From: Pseudomonadota bacterium
GTDB taxonomy: Bacteria; Pseudomonadota; Gammaproteobacteria; JAKAQQ01
DNA: 7,293 nt
Assembly: GCA_021852325.1 (NCBI GenBank)
Contig: JAJZNM010000134.1
Location: forward strand, 1 to 7,293
Direction of reading: 5' to 3'
The position numbers and the translations under genes are program-made. Of this stretch, positions 1 to 6,029 are shown in pieces. A model generated the notes under the pieces. That model did not search any database. It worked only from the letters and a program-made list of their open reading frames with translations, and had not been told where the DNA came from. Numbering within the stretch: the stretch's first letter is position 1; every line of letters begins with the position of its first letter.

Positions 1-1
1 G

Positions 2-601
2 CTCGAACAAGTGGGACTCTCACCCAGCATGCTCAGGGACCGCCCTGGCCAATACTCCGGCGGGCAACGGCAACGAATTGCGATTGCACGAGCCCTGGTG
101 ACCGAGCCCGAGCTCCTCGTCCTGGATGAGCCAACCTCAGGCCTTGATGTCTCCATGCAGGCGCGGATCCTGAACCTCCTTAAGGATCTCCAGAAACGGC
201 TTGGATTGACATTTCTCTTTATCACCCACGATCTCGGTGCCGTGGCTTACCTCGCCCGAAGGATCGCGGTGCTCTACCATGGCGAGCTGGTGGAGTGCGC
301 ATTCACGGAGGACCTGATCAGGAGGCCTCGTCATCCTTACACTCGGGCACTTCTTGATGCCTTGCCGCGTTTTGTGAGAGAGACAAAATCCACGGGATCG
401 AACCCACCTCTGGCCCACCGTGAACCCGGTACCGCGCATGAGATCGGATCCATCCCGGCAGCTTCACATTTCGATGGTTGTCCTTATTTCGGGCTTTGCC
501 CACGCCGTCAGGACCGTTGTTTTCATGAGCGCCCTGCATTTTCCGTAGTGAATGAATCCACCGGAGTGGCCTGTCACTACCCGCTTGAGCCCGCCGCATG
601 A
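2..601 (+). CDS. Oligo/dipeptide ABC importer ATP-binding protein (DppF/OppF type), 3' part
   Basis: This is the C-terminal part of a cytoplasmic ATPase that powers peptide uptake. The reading frame is open to the left edge, so the start and the Walker A loop lie outside the window. The GTG at 11 is internal, not a start. Visible in order are the ABC signature SGGQRQR, Walker B LLVLDEP with the D-loop SGLD, the H-loop ITHD, and the HPYTRALL motif of the oligopeptide/dipeptide C-terminal extension. Four cysteines follow, at codons 479, 497, 518 and 572. The stretch NLLKDLQKRLGLTFLFITHD resembles the F-type ATPase (DppF, OppF) more than the D-type, which fits a last-ATPase position in a dpp/opp operon. 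The stop overlaps the start of the binding-protein gene (ATGA, 598-601), so the two are probably translationally coupled. The family is certain; the exact peptide substrate is not. Confidence 0.95.
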   Translation, partial: LEQVGLSPSMLRDRPGQYSGGQRQRIAIARALVTEPELLVLDEPTSGLDVSMQARILNLLKDLQKRLGLTFLFITHDLGAVAYLARRIAVLYHGELVECAFTEDLIRRPRHPYTRALLDALPRFVRETKSTGSNPPLAHREPGTAHEIGSIPAASHFDGCPYFGLCPRRQDRCFHERPAFSVVNESTGVACHYPLEPAA

Positions 602-2280
602 ACCGGACACGCACCTTCCAGCTGCTCACCGGAGTCGTGCTCGCCCTCCTGCTCCACCTTCAAGCCCAAGCCCAGACCTTGCGATTGGCAGACATCAAGA
701 CCACGACCGATGTGGGCCTAGCCGCCCCACTCAATGTCAACTCGCTTTTGCCCATCGTCAACAACCAGTCGATTGGCAATGCCACGATAGACGAGCTCCT
801 GTATTGGCCACTCATCTGGATCGGTAACAAGATCGAGATCCGCTGGCATAAATCCCTGGCCCGCTCGATCCAGGTATCCCGTCACGATACGACTTACACG
901 ATCTCGATCCATCACTGGAAATGGTCAAATGGAAGAACGATCACCGCGGCCGACGTGGCCTACTCGTATGATCTCATTCAGGCGTTCGGAACACGTTACC
1001 TGAACTACGATATCGGCGGGATTCCACAGATGGTTCGGAGCGTCACCGTGACCAGTCCGGATCAGTTGGTCATCCGGACCACACGCCCGGTTAACCCCGA
1101 CTGGTTCGAACTCAACGGGCTGTCCCAGCTGATGGCGCTCCCTCGGTTTTCGTGGAGGCATGACAGCATCAACTATCTTTTTGCGCACCAGACTGATCCG
1201 ACGCTGGCCCGGATTGTGGACGGCCCTTACCAGGTACGGCACTATATCATCGGCCGCAAAGTGGTTCTGGTACAAAATCCCCGCTTTTCAGGCCCACCTG
1301 CACTTTTTCACAAGCTGGTGTATGCGATGTATACCCCGTCAGAAGGCGCATTCTGCGCGCTGCGATCGGGCACACTCGACATCGGCAACGTCCCGCACGC
1401 ACTCTTTCGTGCCCGGCACCTGCTCCATCACCTGCGCAACTGCATCACCGACGGTGGCTTTACCCTCAACTACGTGGTGCTCAATTATGCCAATCCACAT
1501 GCATCCTTTTTCAGGCAACTCCCGGTCCGCCGTGCTCTGCAATATGCGATCAATGAGTCCTTGATCATCCGGATTGCATTCAATGGAACCGGAACCCCGG
1601 CGTTCAACCCGGTTCCGGGCGATCCTCCGACTTACCTGTCTCCCCTCATCCGACATCTCGACGCACATCCAGACTTGATGTACCGTCCGGCGCATGCCCG
1701 CGCACTCCTTCGCCGTGCCGGCTGGCGCACGGTGCCCGGCGACGGCTGGATCCGTCGCAATGTGCAAGGACACCCGCTGGTGTTCACGATGCTTCTGCCG
1801 TCCATCAGCAGGACGCAAGTGGTCATGGCCGACATCCTGAAACAGGAATGGCGTGCCATTGGCGTCGAGATGCACATCCGAAAACTTCCGTTCAACCTGA
1901 TGCTGGCGAAGCTGGTGGAACGGGGTGGTACCTGGGAAAGCGCATTTCTCGCATGGGATTACGAACCCGACTATTATCCGACCGGTGAAGGACTCTTCAA
2001 TACCGGTGGAGGGACCAACTATGGACACTACAGCAATCCCGAGTTGAACCGCCTGATTCTCGCCACCAATCTCAAACCAGGCCGGAAGGCGCTTTATGCG
2101 TACGAACGCTTTGCTCTGCGACATTTACCGGTTCTGTATATCCCGCTTCAGGGGAATATCGTCTACTACGCACCCAGCCTCTCATTGGCCGAGACGAACT
2201 CCACCCTCTACCATGTGGCGTGTACCCTCCCCCATCCCGTAATCCGGCATGGCATCCCCCCACTTGTGGTGCATCCCTGA
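598..2280 (+). CDS. Extracytoplasmic peptide-binding protein of an ABC importer (SBP family 5, DppA/OppA-like)
   Basis: This 560-residue protein captures peptides in the periplasm and delivers them to the importer encoded just upstream. Residues 1-25 form a signal peptide: basic Arg residues, a Leu/Val-rich core (9-21) and the cleavage motif AQA before Gln26. There is no lipobox, so a soluble periplasmic protein is expected. The family 5 signature is recognisable around residues 107-125 (WKWSNGRTITAADVAYSYD). A second family-typical block lies near residues 291-345 (NYVVLNYANP, then VRRALQYAIN). Length fits the family (about 500-560). The ATG sits inside the ATGA overlap with the ATPase gene, and I see no good Shine-Dalgarno sequence, so coupling is likely. 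The mature protein is rich in histidine (about two dozen) and has three cysteines. Its sequence is divergent enough that I do not assign DppA, OppA or another subtype. Confidence 0.92.
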   Translation: MNRTRTFQLLTGVVLALLLHLQAQAQTLRLADIKTTTDVGLAAPLNVNSLLPIVNNQSIGNATIDELLYWPLIWIGNKIEIRWHKSLARSIQVSRHDTTYTISIHHWKWSNGRTITAADVAYSYDLIQAFGTRYLNYDIGGIPQMVRSVTVTSPDQLVIRTTRPVNPDWFELNGLSQLMALPRFSWRHDSINYLFAHQTDPTLARIVDGPYQVRHYIIGRKVVLVQNPRFSGPPALFHKLVYAMYTPSEGAFCALRSGTLDIGNVPHALFRARHLLHHLRNCITDGGFTLNYVVLNYANPHASFFRQLPVRRALQYAINESLIIRIAFNGTGTPAFNPVPGDPPTYLSPLIRHLDAHPDLMYRPAHARALLRRAGWRTVPGDGWIRRNVQGHPLVFTMLLPSISRTQVVMADILKQEWRAIGVEMHIRKLPFNLMLAKLVERGGTWESAFLAWDYEPDYYPTGEGLFNTGGGTNYGHYSNPELNRLILATNLKPGRKALYAYERFALRHLPVLYIPLQGNIVYYAPSLSLAETNSTLYHVACTLPHPVIRHGIPPLVVHP

Positions 2281-2300
2281 CTCTGGCACAGAGGATTTGT

Positions 2301-2350
2301 GGTAGCCTCCCACTCCAAATTCCTCCTATCGACTCCCGGGATAGGCTACT
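2301..2350 (+). other. Potential RNA hairpin downstream of the peptide-binding gene
   Basis: GTAGCCT plus CCC (2302-2311) can pair with GGG and AGGCTAC (2338-2349). This gives ten base pairs interrupted by a 2-base bulge (2341-2342), plus a closing G-T wobble at 2301/2350. The loop is about 26 bases. An alternative helix, CCTATC (2325-2330) with GATAGG (2340-2345), uses the same 3' strand, so the two are mutually exclusive. No T-run follows, so this is not a standard intrinsic terminator. It could stabilise the 3' end of the upstream mRNA, stall polymerase, or be chance. Confidence 0.35.
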
Positions 2351-2361
2351 CACGCGATCTT

Positions 2362-2404
2362 GCGGCAGGAAATCACAGTGGCTCCAAATGGTTGGACCTG
2401 CTGC
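2362..2404 (+). other. Second potential RNA hairpin in the intercistronic gap
   Basis: GCGGCAGG (2362-2369) pairs with CCTGCTGC (2397-2404) over eight positions including one G-U. Directly stacked inside it is TCCAA (2383-2387) with TTGGA (2392-2396) and the 4-base loop ATGG. A 13-base asymmetric bulge (2370-2382) separates the two helices on the 5' side. No T-run follows. The shape is more elaborate than a simple terminator, but I recognise no known riboswitch or RNA family. Confidence 0.3.
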
Positions 2405-2423
2405 CTTCAACTTCCCTTACAAT
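2392..2423 (+). promoter_or_regulatory. Possible sigma-70 promoter for the lipoprotein-RDD gene pair
   Basis: TACAAT at 2418-2423 matches the -10 consensus at five of six bases. The nearest -35-like hexamer is TTGGAC at 2392-2397, but the 20-base spacing is longer than the preferred 17. The predicted transcript would begin near 2430, about 34 bases before the ATG at 2464. The gap of 183 bases after the peptide-binding gene makes a separate promoter plausible. Confidence 0.35.
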
Positions 2424-2445
2424 AGAGCTACCGTGTGTATCACCC

Positions 2446-2453
2446 GGAAGGGA
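2446..2453 (+). promoter_or_regulatory. Ribosome binding site of the lipoprotein gene; decides its start
   Basis: The purine-rich GGAAGGGA ends ten bases before the ATG at 2464. It favours that ATG over the in-frame ATG at 2470 and over the distant in-frame GTG at 2299. The AAGGGA part (2448-2453) is complementary to TCCCTT at 2413-2418, so the site could be masked in RNA that reads through from upstream. Confidence 0.55.
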
Positions 2454-2463
2454 TGTGCCCGCG

Positions 2464-3360
2464 ATGTCTATGAACCGGAACCGTGCATGTTTGCTGCTCC
2501 TGGGGCTGCTGGTCGGCCTCGCCGGATGCAGCCGTCCAGTGGCTTTGAAGCTCCCAGGTTACCTCTATATGGGTGTGGGTTCTGAGATCATCCGCCTGAA
2601 CCTCGACACCCACCATCAAAGACGAGTGTTCACGCTACCTGCACCACTCAAAGTCGATGTCTTGTCAAAGCTTTCGAACCACGACTTACTGGTTAGTACC
2701 TACCCGATCCATACGATCGGCAAACTCAACCTCAAAACCGGCGTGTGGGAACGGCTCCGTTCCGGCTGGAAGGCGATTGCCTTCCCCAAGCTTGGCGTCT
2801 TCGTCTTTTATGATGCTCCGAAGCCTGGCTATTATGCGCAAGAACTTTATTGGGCCTCTCTGAGCCACCCGGGGGTGCGTCACCGGATCGACCCGGGACC
2901 CTTCCCGATTCAGATCCCGGTCGTTCCCACGGGATCCGACCGGTTCGTTTATACGAGCTGGCGCAAAAAGCACATCCAGCGGCTCTGGAGCTATAACCTC
3001 ACGCAGGCACGATTCCGTGCACTTCCTTTTACGGGAGCCTACCCGGAGCTCGACCTCGGGCACCAGACGCTCCTTTGCACGCAGGTCGGTGTGAGTGCAC
3101 ATCCCTATTTTCTGTTCCGCATGCGATCCCGGACGCCCAGTGTCGAACCGTTGCGCCTGGAATCCTGGTACACACCGGTGCGATATCTTCAGGCATCCCA
3201 GAGTCTCCTGGTGGGCCGGGCTGCGTCGAGCCTGTTTGTCTCTTCCAGCCATCGCTGGACCCTTTCCGTCTATCACCTCCACTCCGGCCAAGACACGCCG
3301 ATCCTGAGACGCACCCAAGCCGGACTGGATTCAGTGGTGTGGATGAAACACACTCCGTGA
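2464..3360 (+). CDS. Putative outer-membrane lipoprotein with propeller-like repeats, function unknown
   Basis: I do not recognise this 298-residue protein beyond its export signal. Residues 1-22 are a lipoprotein signal peptide: basic N-terminus (Arg5, Arg7), Leu-rich core and lipobox LAGC with Cys22 as the lipidated residue. Ser23 at the +2 position favours outer-membrane sorting. The mature part alternates hydrophobic strand-like runs with polar turns in about six units, for example EIIRLNL, GKLNLKTGVWERL, RLWSYNLTQARFRAL and SVYHLHSGQDTPIL. Strands ending in an 'LNLxTG' or 'YNLTQA' type turn are typical of beta-propellers such as WD40- or TolB-like folds. The start at 2464 is chosen because a Shine-Dalgarno sequence and a complete signal peptide follow from it; the frame is open further upstream to GTG 2299 but that would bury the signal peptide. 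It overlaps the RDD gene by GTGA, so the two are probably made together. The propeller fold is inference only. Confidence 0.85.
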   Translation: MSMNRNRACLLLLGLLVGLAGCSRPVALKLPGYLYMGVGSEIIRLNLDTHHQRRVFTLPAPLKVDVLSKLSNHDLLVSTYPIHTIGKLNLKTGVWERLRSGWKAIAFPKLGVFVFYDAPKPGYYAQELYWASLSHPGVRHRIDPGPFPIQIPVVPTGSDRFVYTSWRKKHIQRLWSYNLTQARFRALPFTGAYPELDLGHQTLLCTQVGVSAHPYFLFRMRSRTPSVEPLRLESWYTPVRYLQASQSLLVGRAASSLFVSSSHRWTLSVYHLHSGQDTPILRRTQAGLDSVVWMKHTP

Positions 3361-3890
3361 ACAACCGGGCCCGACGTCCGCCCGCTTGGGGACGGGTTCT
3401 CGCATCCCTCTTCTATGACGGTCTTTTGATCCTGGCATTCTGGCTGCTCGGGACGTTTCTGCTGGCTCTCGTTGTCAATCCACGACATCATGTCCTCGAT
3501 CATGCAGACGTGGGCAAGCTCCTCTATTGGATTTTCCTCCTTGGCCTACCGTGGTTGTTCCTCACCTGGTTCTGGATACACGGTGGCCAGACGCTCGGTA
3601 TGAAAGCCTGGCGACTCCGTCTGCTGGACCCTGAAGGTCATCCGGTAAGGCTCGGCCAAGCCTCCAGGCGTTATGCCATCGCCTGTGCCCAGTGGCTACT
3701 CGTGGGAGTCCTGCTCCTGCCGCTTTTCTGGTTCATCGTCTCCCGTGCTCAGGACTGGAGCATGGCGCTGACCGTATACCTGGTCGGCTGGGTCATCGTC
3801 GTATTTGCACTCTTTGCCTGGAGCAGCCAGCTCCAGCATGGCAGTCTCCATGATCGTGGGTCCAAAACGCGTCTCTACCAGGACTCGTAA
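3357..3890 (+). CDS. RDD family integral membrane protein
   Basis: This 177-residue inner-membrane protein belongs to the RDD family, named for a conserved Arg and two Asp. The likely key residues are Arg13 and Asp21 in the first helix (WGRVLASLFYDG) and Asp166 in the C-terminal LHDRGSKTR motif. The family-typical cytoplasmic block HGGQTLGMKAWRLRLL is at residues 75-90. Hydrophobic segments lie at about 18-40, 55-74, 107-125 and 135-153. Length is normal for the family. The start is the GTG within the GTGA overlap with the lipoprotein gene. The frame is open upstream as far as 3075, but only inside the lipoprotein gene and without family similarity. Most RDD proteins have no assigned function; at least one has been reported to act as a sodium/proton antiporter, which cannot be assumed here. 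Confidence 0.9.
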   Translation: MNNRARRPPAWGRVLASLFYDGLLILAFWLLGTFLLALVVNPRHHVLDHADVGKLLYWIFLLGLPWLFLTWFWIHGGQTLGMKAWRLRLLDPEGHPVRLGQASRRYAIACAQWLLVGVLLLPLFWFIVSRAQDWSMALTVYLVGWVIVVFALFAWSSQLQHGSLHDRGSKTRLYQDS

Positions 3891-3895
3891 GCGCT

Positions 3896-3914
3896 CTGGC
3901 AACGACCCCGCCAG
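3896..3914. terminator. Weak hairpin between convergent genes, possible bidirectional terminator
   Basis: CTGGC (3896-3900) and GCCAG (3910-3914) can form a 5-base-pair stem with a 9-base loop. It lies in the 24-base gap between the stop of the RDD gene and the stop of the SAM hydrolase gene. No T-run is present on either strand, so it is not a canonical intrinsic terminator. Its position is the main reason to list it. Confidence 0.2.
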
Positions 3915-4673
3915 TCACACCCATTCGAATGCATCGCCCACCTGGACACCCAGGGCGTCTTGGGCGGACTGCCGGTTGCACGCAATTTCGACCCGATTGA
4001 GTGAGTTGACGTACCAGAATGGGCTCCCGGGAGCGGCTTCCCCGAATGTGGTGCGATAAGCCAAGAGCTGGGACCCGATTTTCAGCCGCTGATGATGTCT
4101 CGCCACACTTCCCACGCACCCGGTTAAGGCGTTTCCAAAGCGATCGATGTGGATCACTTCCTGGATCTCGAGCGGCCAGTCCGATCCCACGAGAGGTCGT
4201 GTCAAGGGGGTGAGATCAGCGGCTAGTCGGGATCGGGGTTCCGTGCACAGGCGCAACGCCCAGGGGACAAAAAGGTCACGGCCGTGGAAACTGGCGGACA
4301 GCATACGTACGCCCCGGGTGCCAAGCTCAAAGATTCGGACTGGCATCTGGTGCGCGATCAGTGCAAAGAGGCCATTGTCGGGACCGACCAGGCTGATTCC
4401 ATCCCCTTGCACCAAAATCGGTGCCCGCGTGGTGCCGACGCCCGGATCGATCACGCCGACGACCAGGGCTGGTCGCACGAGATAGGGGGAGAGCGCATCC
4501 AGCAGATAGGCCGCATGACGCGCATCACAGGGTTCCAGTTCATGGCAGAGGTCGATGACCCGTACCTGTGGTCGGTGTGTGGCGAGGATTCCGTGCAGCT
4601 GCCCGACATAGAGGCTACCGGCCCCGAAGTCCGTGTAAAGGTAGAGTACGGGTCTTGGAGACAGGCGGGTCAT
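3915..4673 (-). CDS. S-adenosylmethionine hydrolase (adenosine-forming), DUF62/SAM hydroxide adenosyltransferase family
   Basis: This 252-residue cytoplasmic enzyme should split SAM into adenosine and methionine with water as nucleophile. Family motifs are present in order: TDFG (14-17), DPGVG (76-80), PDNG (98-101), SFHGRD (128-133), DRFGN (177-181) and the C-terminal YVNSLNRVEIA block (221-231). The Asp-Arg-His triad that marks the hydrolases, as opposed to the related fluorinase and chlorinase, is complete: Asp76, Arg83 (seven residues later) and His130. Length is normal. The ATG at 4673 is preferred because it forms an ATGA overlap with the stop of the upstream YceI-like gene; a GTG at 4691 would add six residues (MYRAEY) before it. 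It is the last gene of the minus-strand unit. The physiological purpose of these enzymes in bacteria is not settled; SAM level control or salvage are the usual suggestions. Confidence 0.93.
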   Translation of the reverse strand: MTRLSPRPVLYLYTDFGAGSLYVGQLHGILATHRPQVRVIDLCHELEPCDARHAAYLLDALSPYLVRPALVVGVIDPGVGTTRAPILVQGDGISLVGPDNGLFALIAHQMPVRIFELGTRGVRMLSASFHGRDLFVPWALRLCTEPRSRLAADLTPLTRPLVGSDWPLEIQEVIHIDRFGNALTGCVGSVARHHQRLKIGSQLLAYRTTFGEAAPGSPFWYVNSLNRVEIACNRQSAQDALGVQVGDAFEWV

Positions 4674-5458
4674 GTACTCCGCCCGGTACACCAGTGGGCC
4701 AGAAAATTCGCATCGGTCATCTTCCGGTCCAGCACCCGTTTCGCATCGACCTGTCCTTTCAGGCGAAGGGCATCGCGGACGCGCAGCGCTCCGGCCAGAA
4801 TGCTGTAGGGATGGATCCCGAAACGGCTCTGCATGAGGGTCAGGCGGACACGGGCATGAACCGATCGTGGTGAAGGTTCATAACGAACAGGCTTTGGGAA
4901 GGTTTGGGTGACCCCATGCAGGCGGATTCGGAGGATCCAGGAAGCGCCTTTCAGGCGGGCATTCGTGACAGACAAGACGACATCCGGGTAACGTTGTGTG
5001 TCCAGGGATTGAAGCATGTGACGTCGGGTGGCACGGGTCTCGACTGATGTGATCGGGCTCCGGAAACCGGGACCCGACTCGCGGCGCAGGGCGGGAACAT
5101 CAACCCGCATGGCGTCAAGGGGGAAGCAAAGCCAGCCCTGTCCCTTTTCCCCATCGGTCAGCCAGAGCCCCTGTTCGTGGGTCACTTCAATGACGTGGTT
5201 GTGTCCGAAAGGCGCCAGGACCCCACCCCGATAGGCATAAACCAGGATGTGTGTCCGGGATGGCACCAACTGGTAAAGCGACCAGTTCTGGGCCAAGTCC
5301 TCCTGGATTCTCTGAAAAATGAATTTTCGGCCCAGGGTCACCGCGCTGGTCTGCGGTCGGACAGGGTGAGGCGTGCTGCAGGAAGCCACCCACAGGAACG
5401 CGGTAGCGGTGATCAGGCGGCGAAGCCCCGGTCTCAAGGTGATCCCAGCAGGGTCCAT
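4670..5458 (-). CDS. YceI-like domain lipoprotein with GHNH motif
   Basis: This 262-residue envelope protein combines a lipoprotein signal with a divergent YceI-like, lipocalin-type beta-barrel domain. Arg9, Arg13 and Arg14 precede the hydrophobic core and the lipobox VASC with Cys27. Ser28 at +2 favours the outer membrane. After a linker, the domain runs from about residue 65 to 250. It contains SRTHILVYAYRGG and FGHNHVIEV (His86, His88), a pattern I associate with a distinct YceI subgroup, then a long C-terminal block (MQSRFGIHPYSILAGALRVR). YceI relatives bind long hydrophobic ligands such as polyisoprenoids or fatty amides. The ATG at 5458 starts four bases after the stop of the other yceI gene and gives an intact signal peptide. 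A TTG at 5491 would add 11 residues inside that gene and is less likely. The stop overlaps the SAM hydrolase start. The family call is from motifs, the ligand is unknown. Confidence 0.8.
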   Translation of the reverse strand: MDPAGITLRPGLRRLITATAFLWVASCSTPHPVRPQTSAVTLGRKFIFQRIQEDLAQNWSLYQLVPSRTHILVYAYRGGVLAPFGHNHVIEVTHEQGLWLTDGEKGQGWLCFPLDAMRVDVPALRRESGPGFRSPITSVETRATRRHMLQSLDTQRYPDVVLSVTNARLKGASWILRIRLHGVTQTFPKPVRYEPSPRSVHARVRLTLMQSRFGIHPYSILAGALRVRDALRLKGQVDAKRVLDRKMTDANFLAHWCTGRST

Positions 5459-5462
5459 CGCA

Positions 5463-6026
5463 TCAGGAGTTCGGCACGAGGCGGACTTCAAACCGAACGG
5501 ACACCCCGCTTCCGATCACCGAGCTTGTTTTCCAGGGACCTGTACCGATGTCGAATTCCGTGCGCGTGACCTGGGCTGTTCCCACGAGCTCCAGTTGGCC
5601 GGATCCGGCTTGGCGCAGGTGGAACTGAATCGAAAACGGGTGGCGGATCCCCTTGATTTCCAGGATACCGTGTGCCTGATACGCACCGGGCGCACCGGTT
5701 TTCTGGAACGCCATGCTTGAAAAACGTGCCTTCGGGAACTGCCGGATGTCGAACCAGGTCCGGCTTCGTGCCGCATGGTCCAGCAATGGGCTGCGGAACC
5801 GGAACGAAGGGATGTCGACTGTCACGAGGAGTTTGCGAGGTGTGGCATGAACCGTCAGAAGTCGCACCTCGAAGGAGGTGAAACGGCCCGGCACGGCGTT
5901 CGACTCCCAGGTTGCCGTGAAGGCGAGCAGGCTTTTCTGGGGCACGTTATGCCACAGCGTTTCCGCATGGCCGGTGACTCCGGCGAAACCACAAAGGATC
6001 GAGATCAGCAACAGCTTCCGGGTCAT
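5463..6026 (-). CDS. yceI: YceI family periplasmic protein (lipid/isoprenoid-binding fold)
   Basis: This 187-residue protein has a signal peptide (Arg3-Lys4, core 5-18, cleavage after GHA at 19-21) and no lipobox. It is therefore predicted to be soluble in the periplasm. The rest is a standard YceI domain: SLLAFTATWESNAVPGRF, then VTVDIPSFRFRSPLLD, the WFDIRQFPKARFSSMAF block, and GILEIKGIRHPFSIQFHL. Structures of homologues show a lipocalin-like barrel that binds a long polyisoprenoid or fatty-acid amide, and E. coli YceI responds to high pH. The gene begins three bases after the cytochrome b561 stop, matching the yceJ-yceI order of E. coli. That context suggests work with a membrane b-type cytochrome, perhaps on quinones or other isoprenoids, but this is inference. 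Confidence 0.93.
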   Translation of the reverse strand: MTRKLLLISILCGFAGVTGHAETLWHNVPQKSLLAFTATWESNAVPGRFTSFEVRLLTVHATPRKLLVTVDIPSFRFRSPLLDHAARSRTWFDIRQFPKARFSSMAFQKTGAPGAYQAHGILEIKGIRHPFSIQFHLRQAGSGQLELVGTAQVTRTEFDIGTGPWKTSSVIGSGVSVRFEVRLVPNS

Positions 6027-6029
6027 GGC

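Noticed and set aside
1339..2124. Open frame of 261 codons on the minus strand within the peptide-binding gene
   Set aside because: The product has no family features; the opposite strand codes a full family 5 binding protein over the same bases.
2281..2293. Hairpin CTCTG/CAGAG directly after the peptide-binding stop as an intrinsic terminator
   Set aside because: The stem is five pairs with a three-base loop and is followed by GATTTGT rather than a T-run.
2299..2463. N-terminal extension of the lipoprotein frame from a GTG at 2299
   Set aside because: It would add 55 residues ahead of a clean lipoprotein signal peptide, while the ATG at 2464 has a good Shine-Dalgarno sequence.
3075..3356. 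Longer version of the RDD gene starting inside the lipoprotein gene
   Set aside because: The added segment has no RDD similarity; the GTG at 3357 gives the normal family N-terminus and a coupled overlap.
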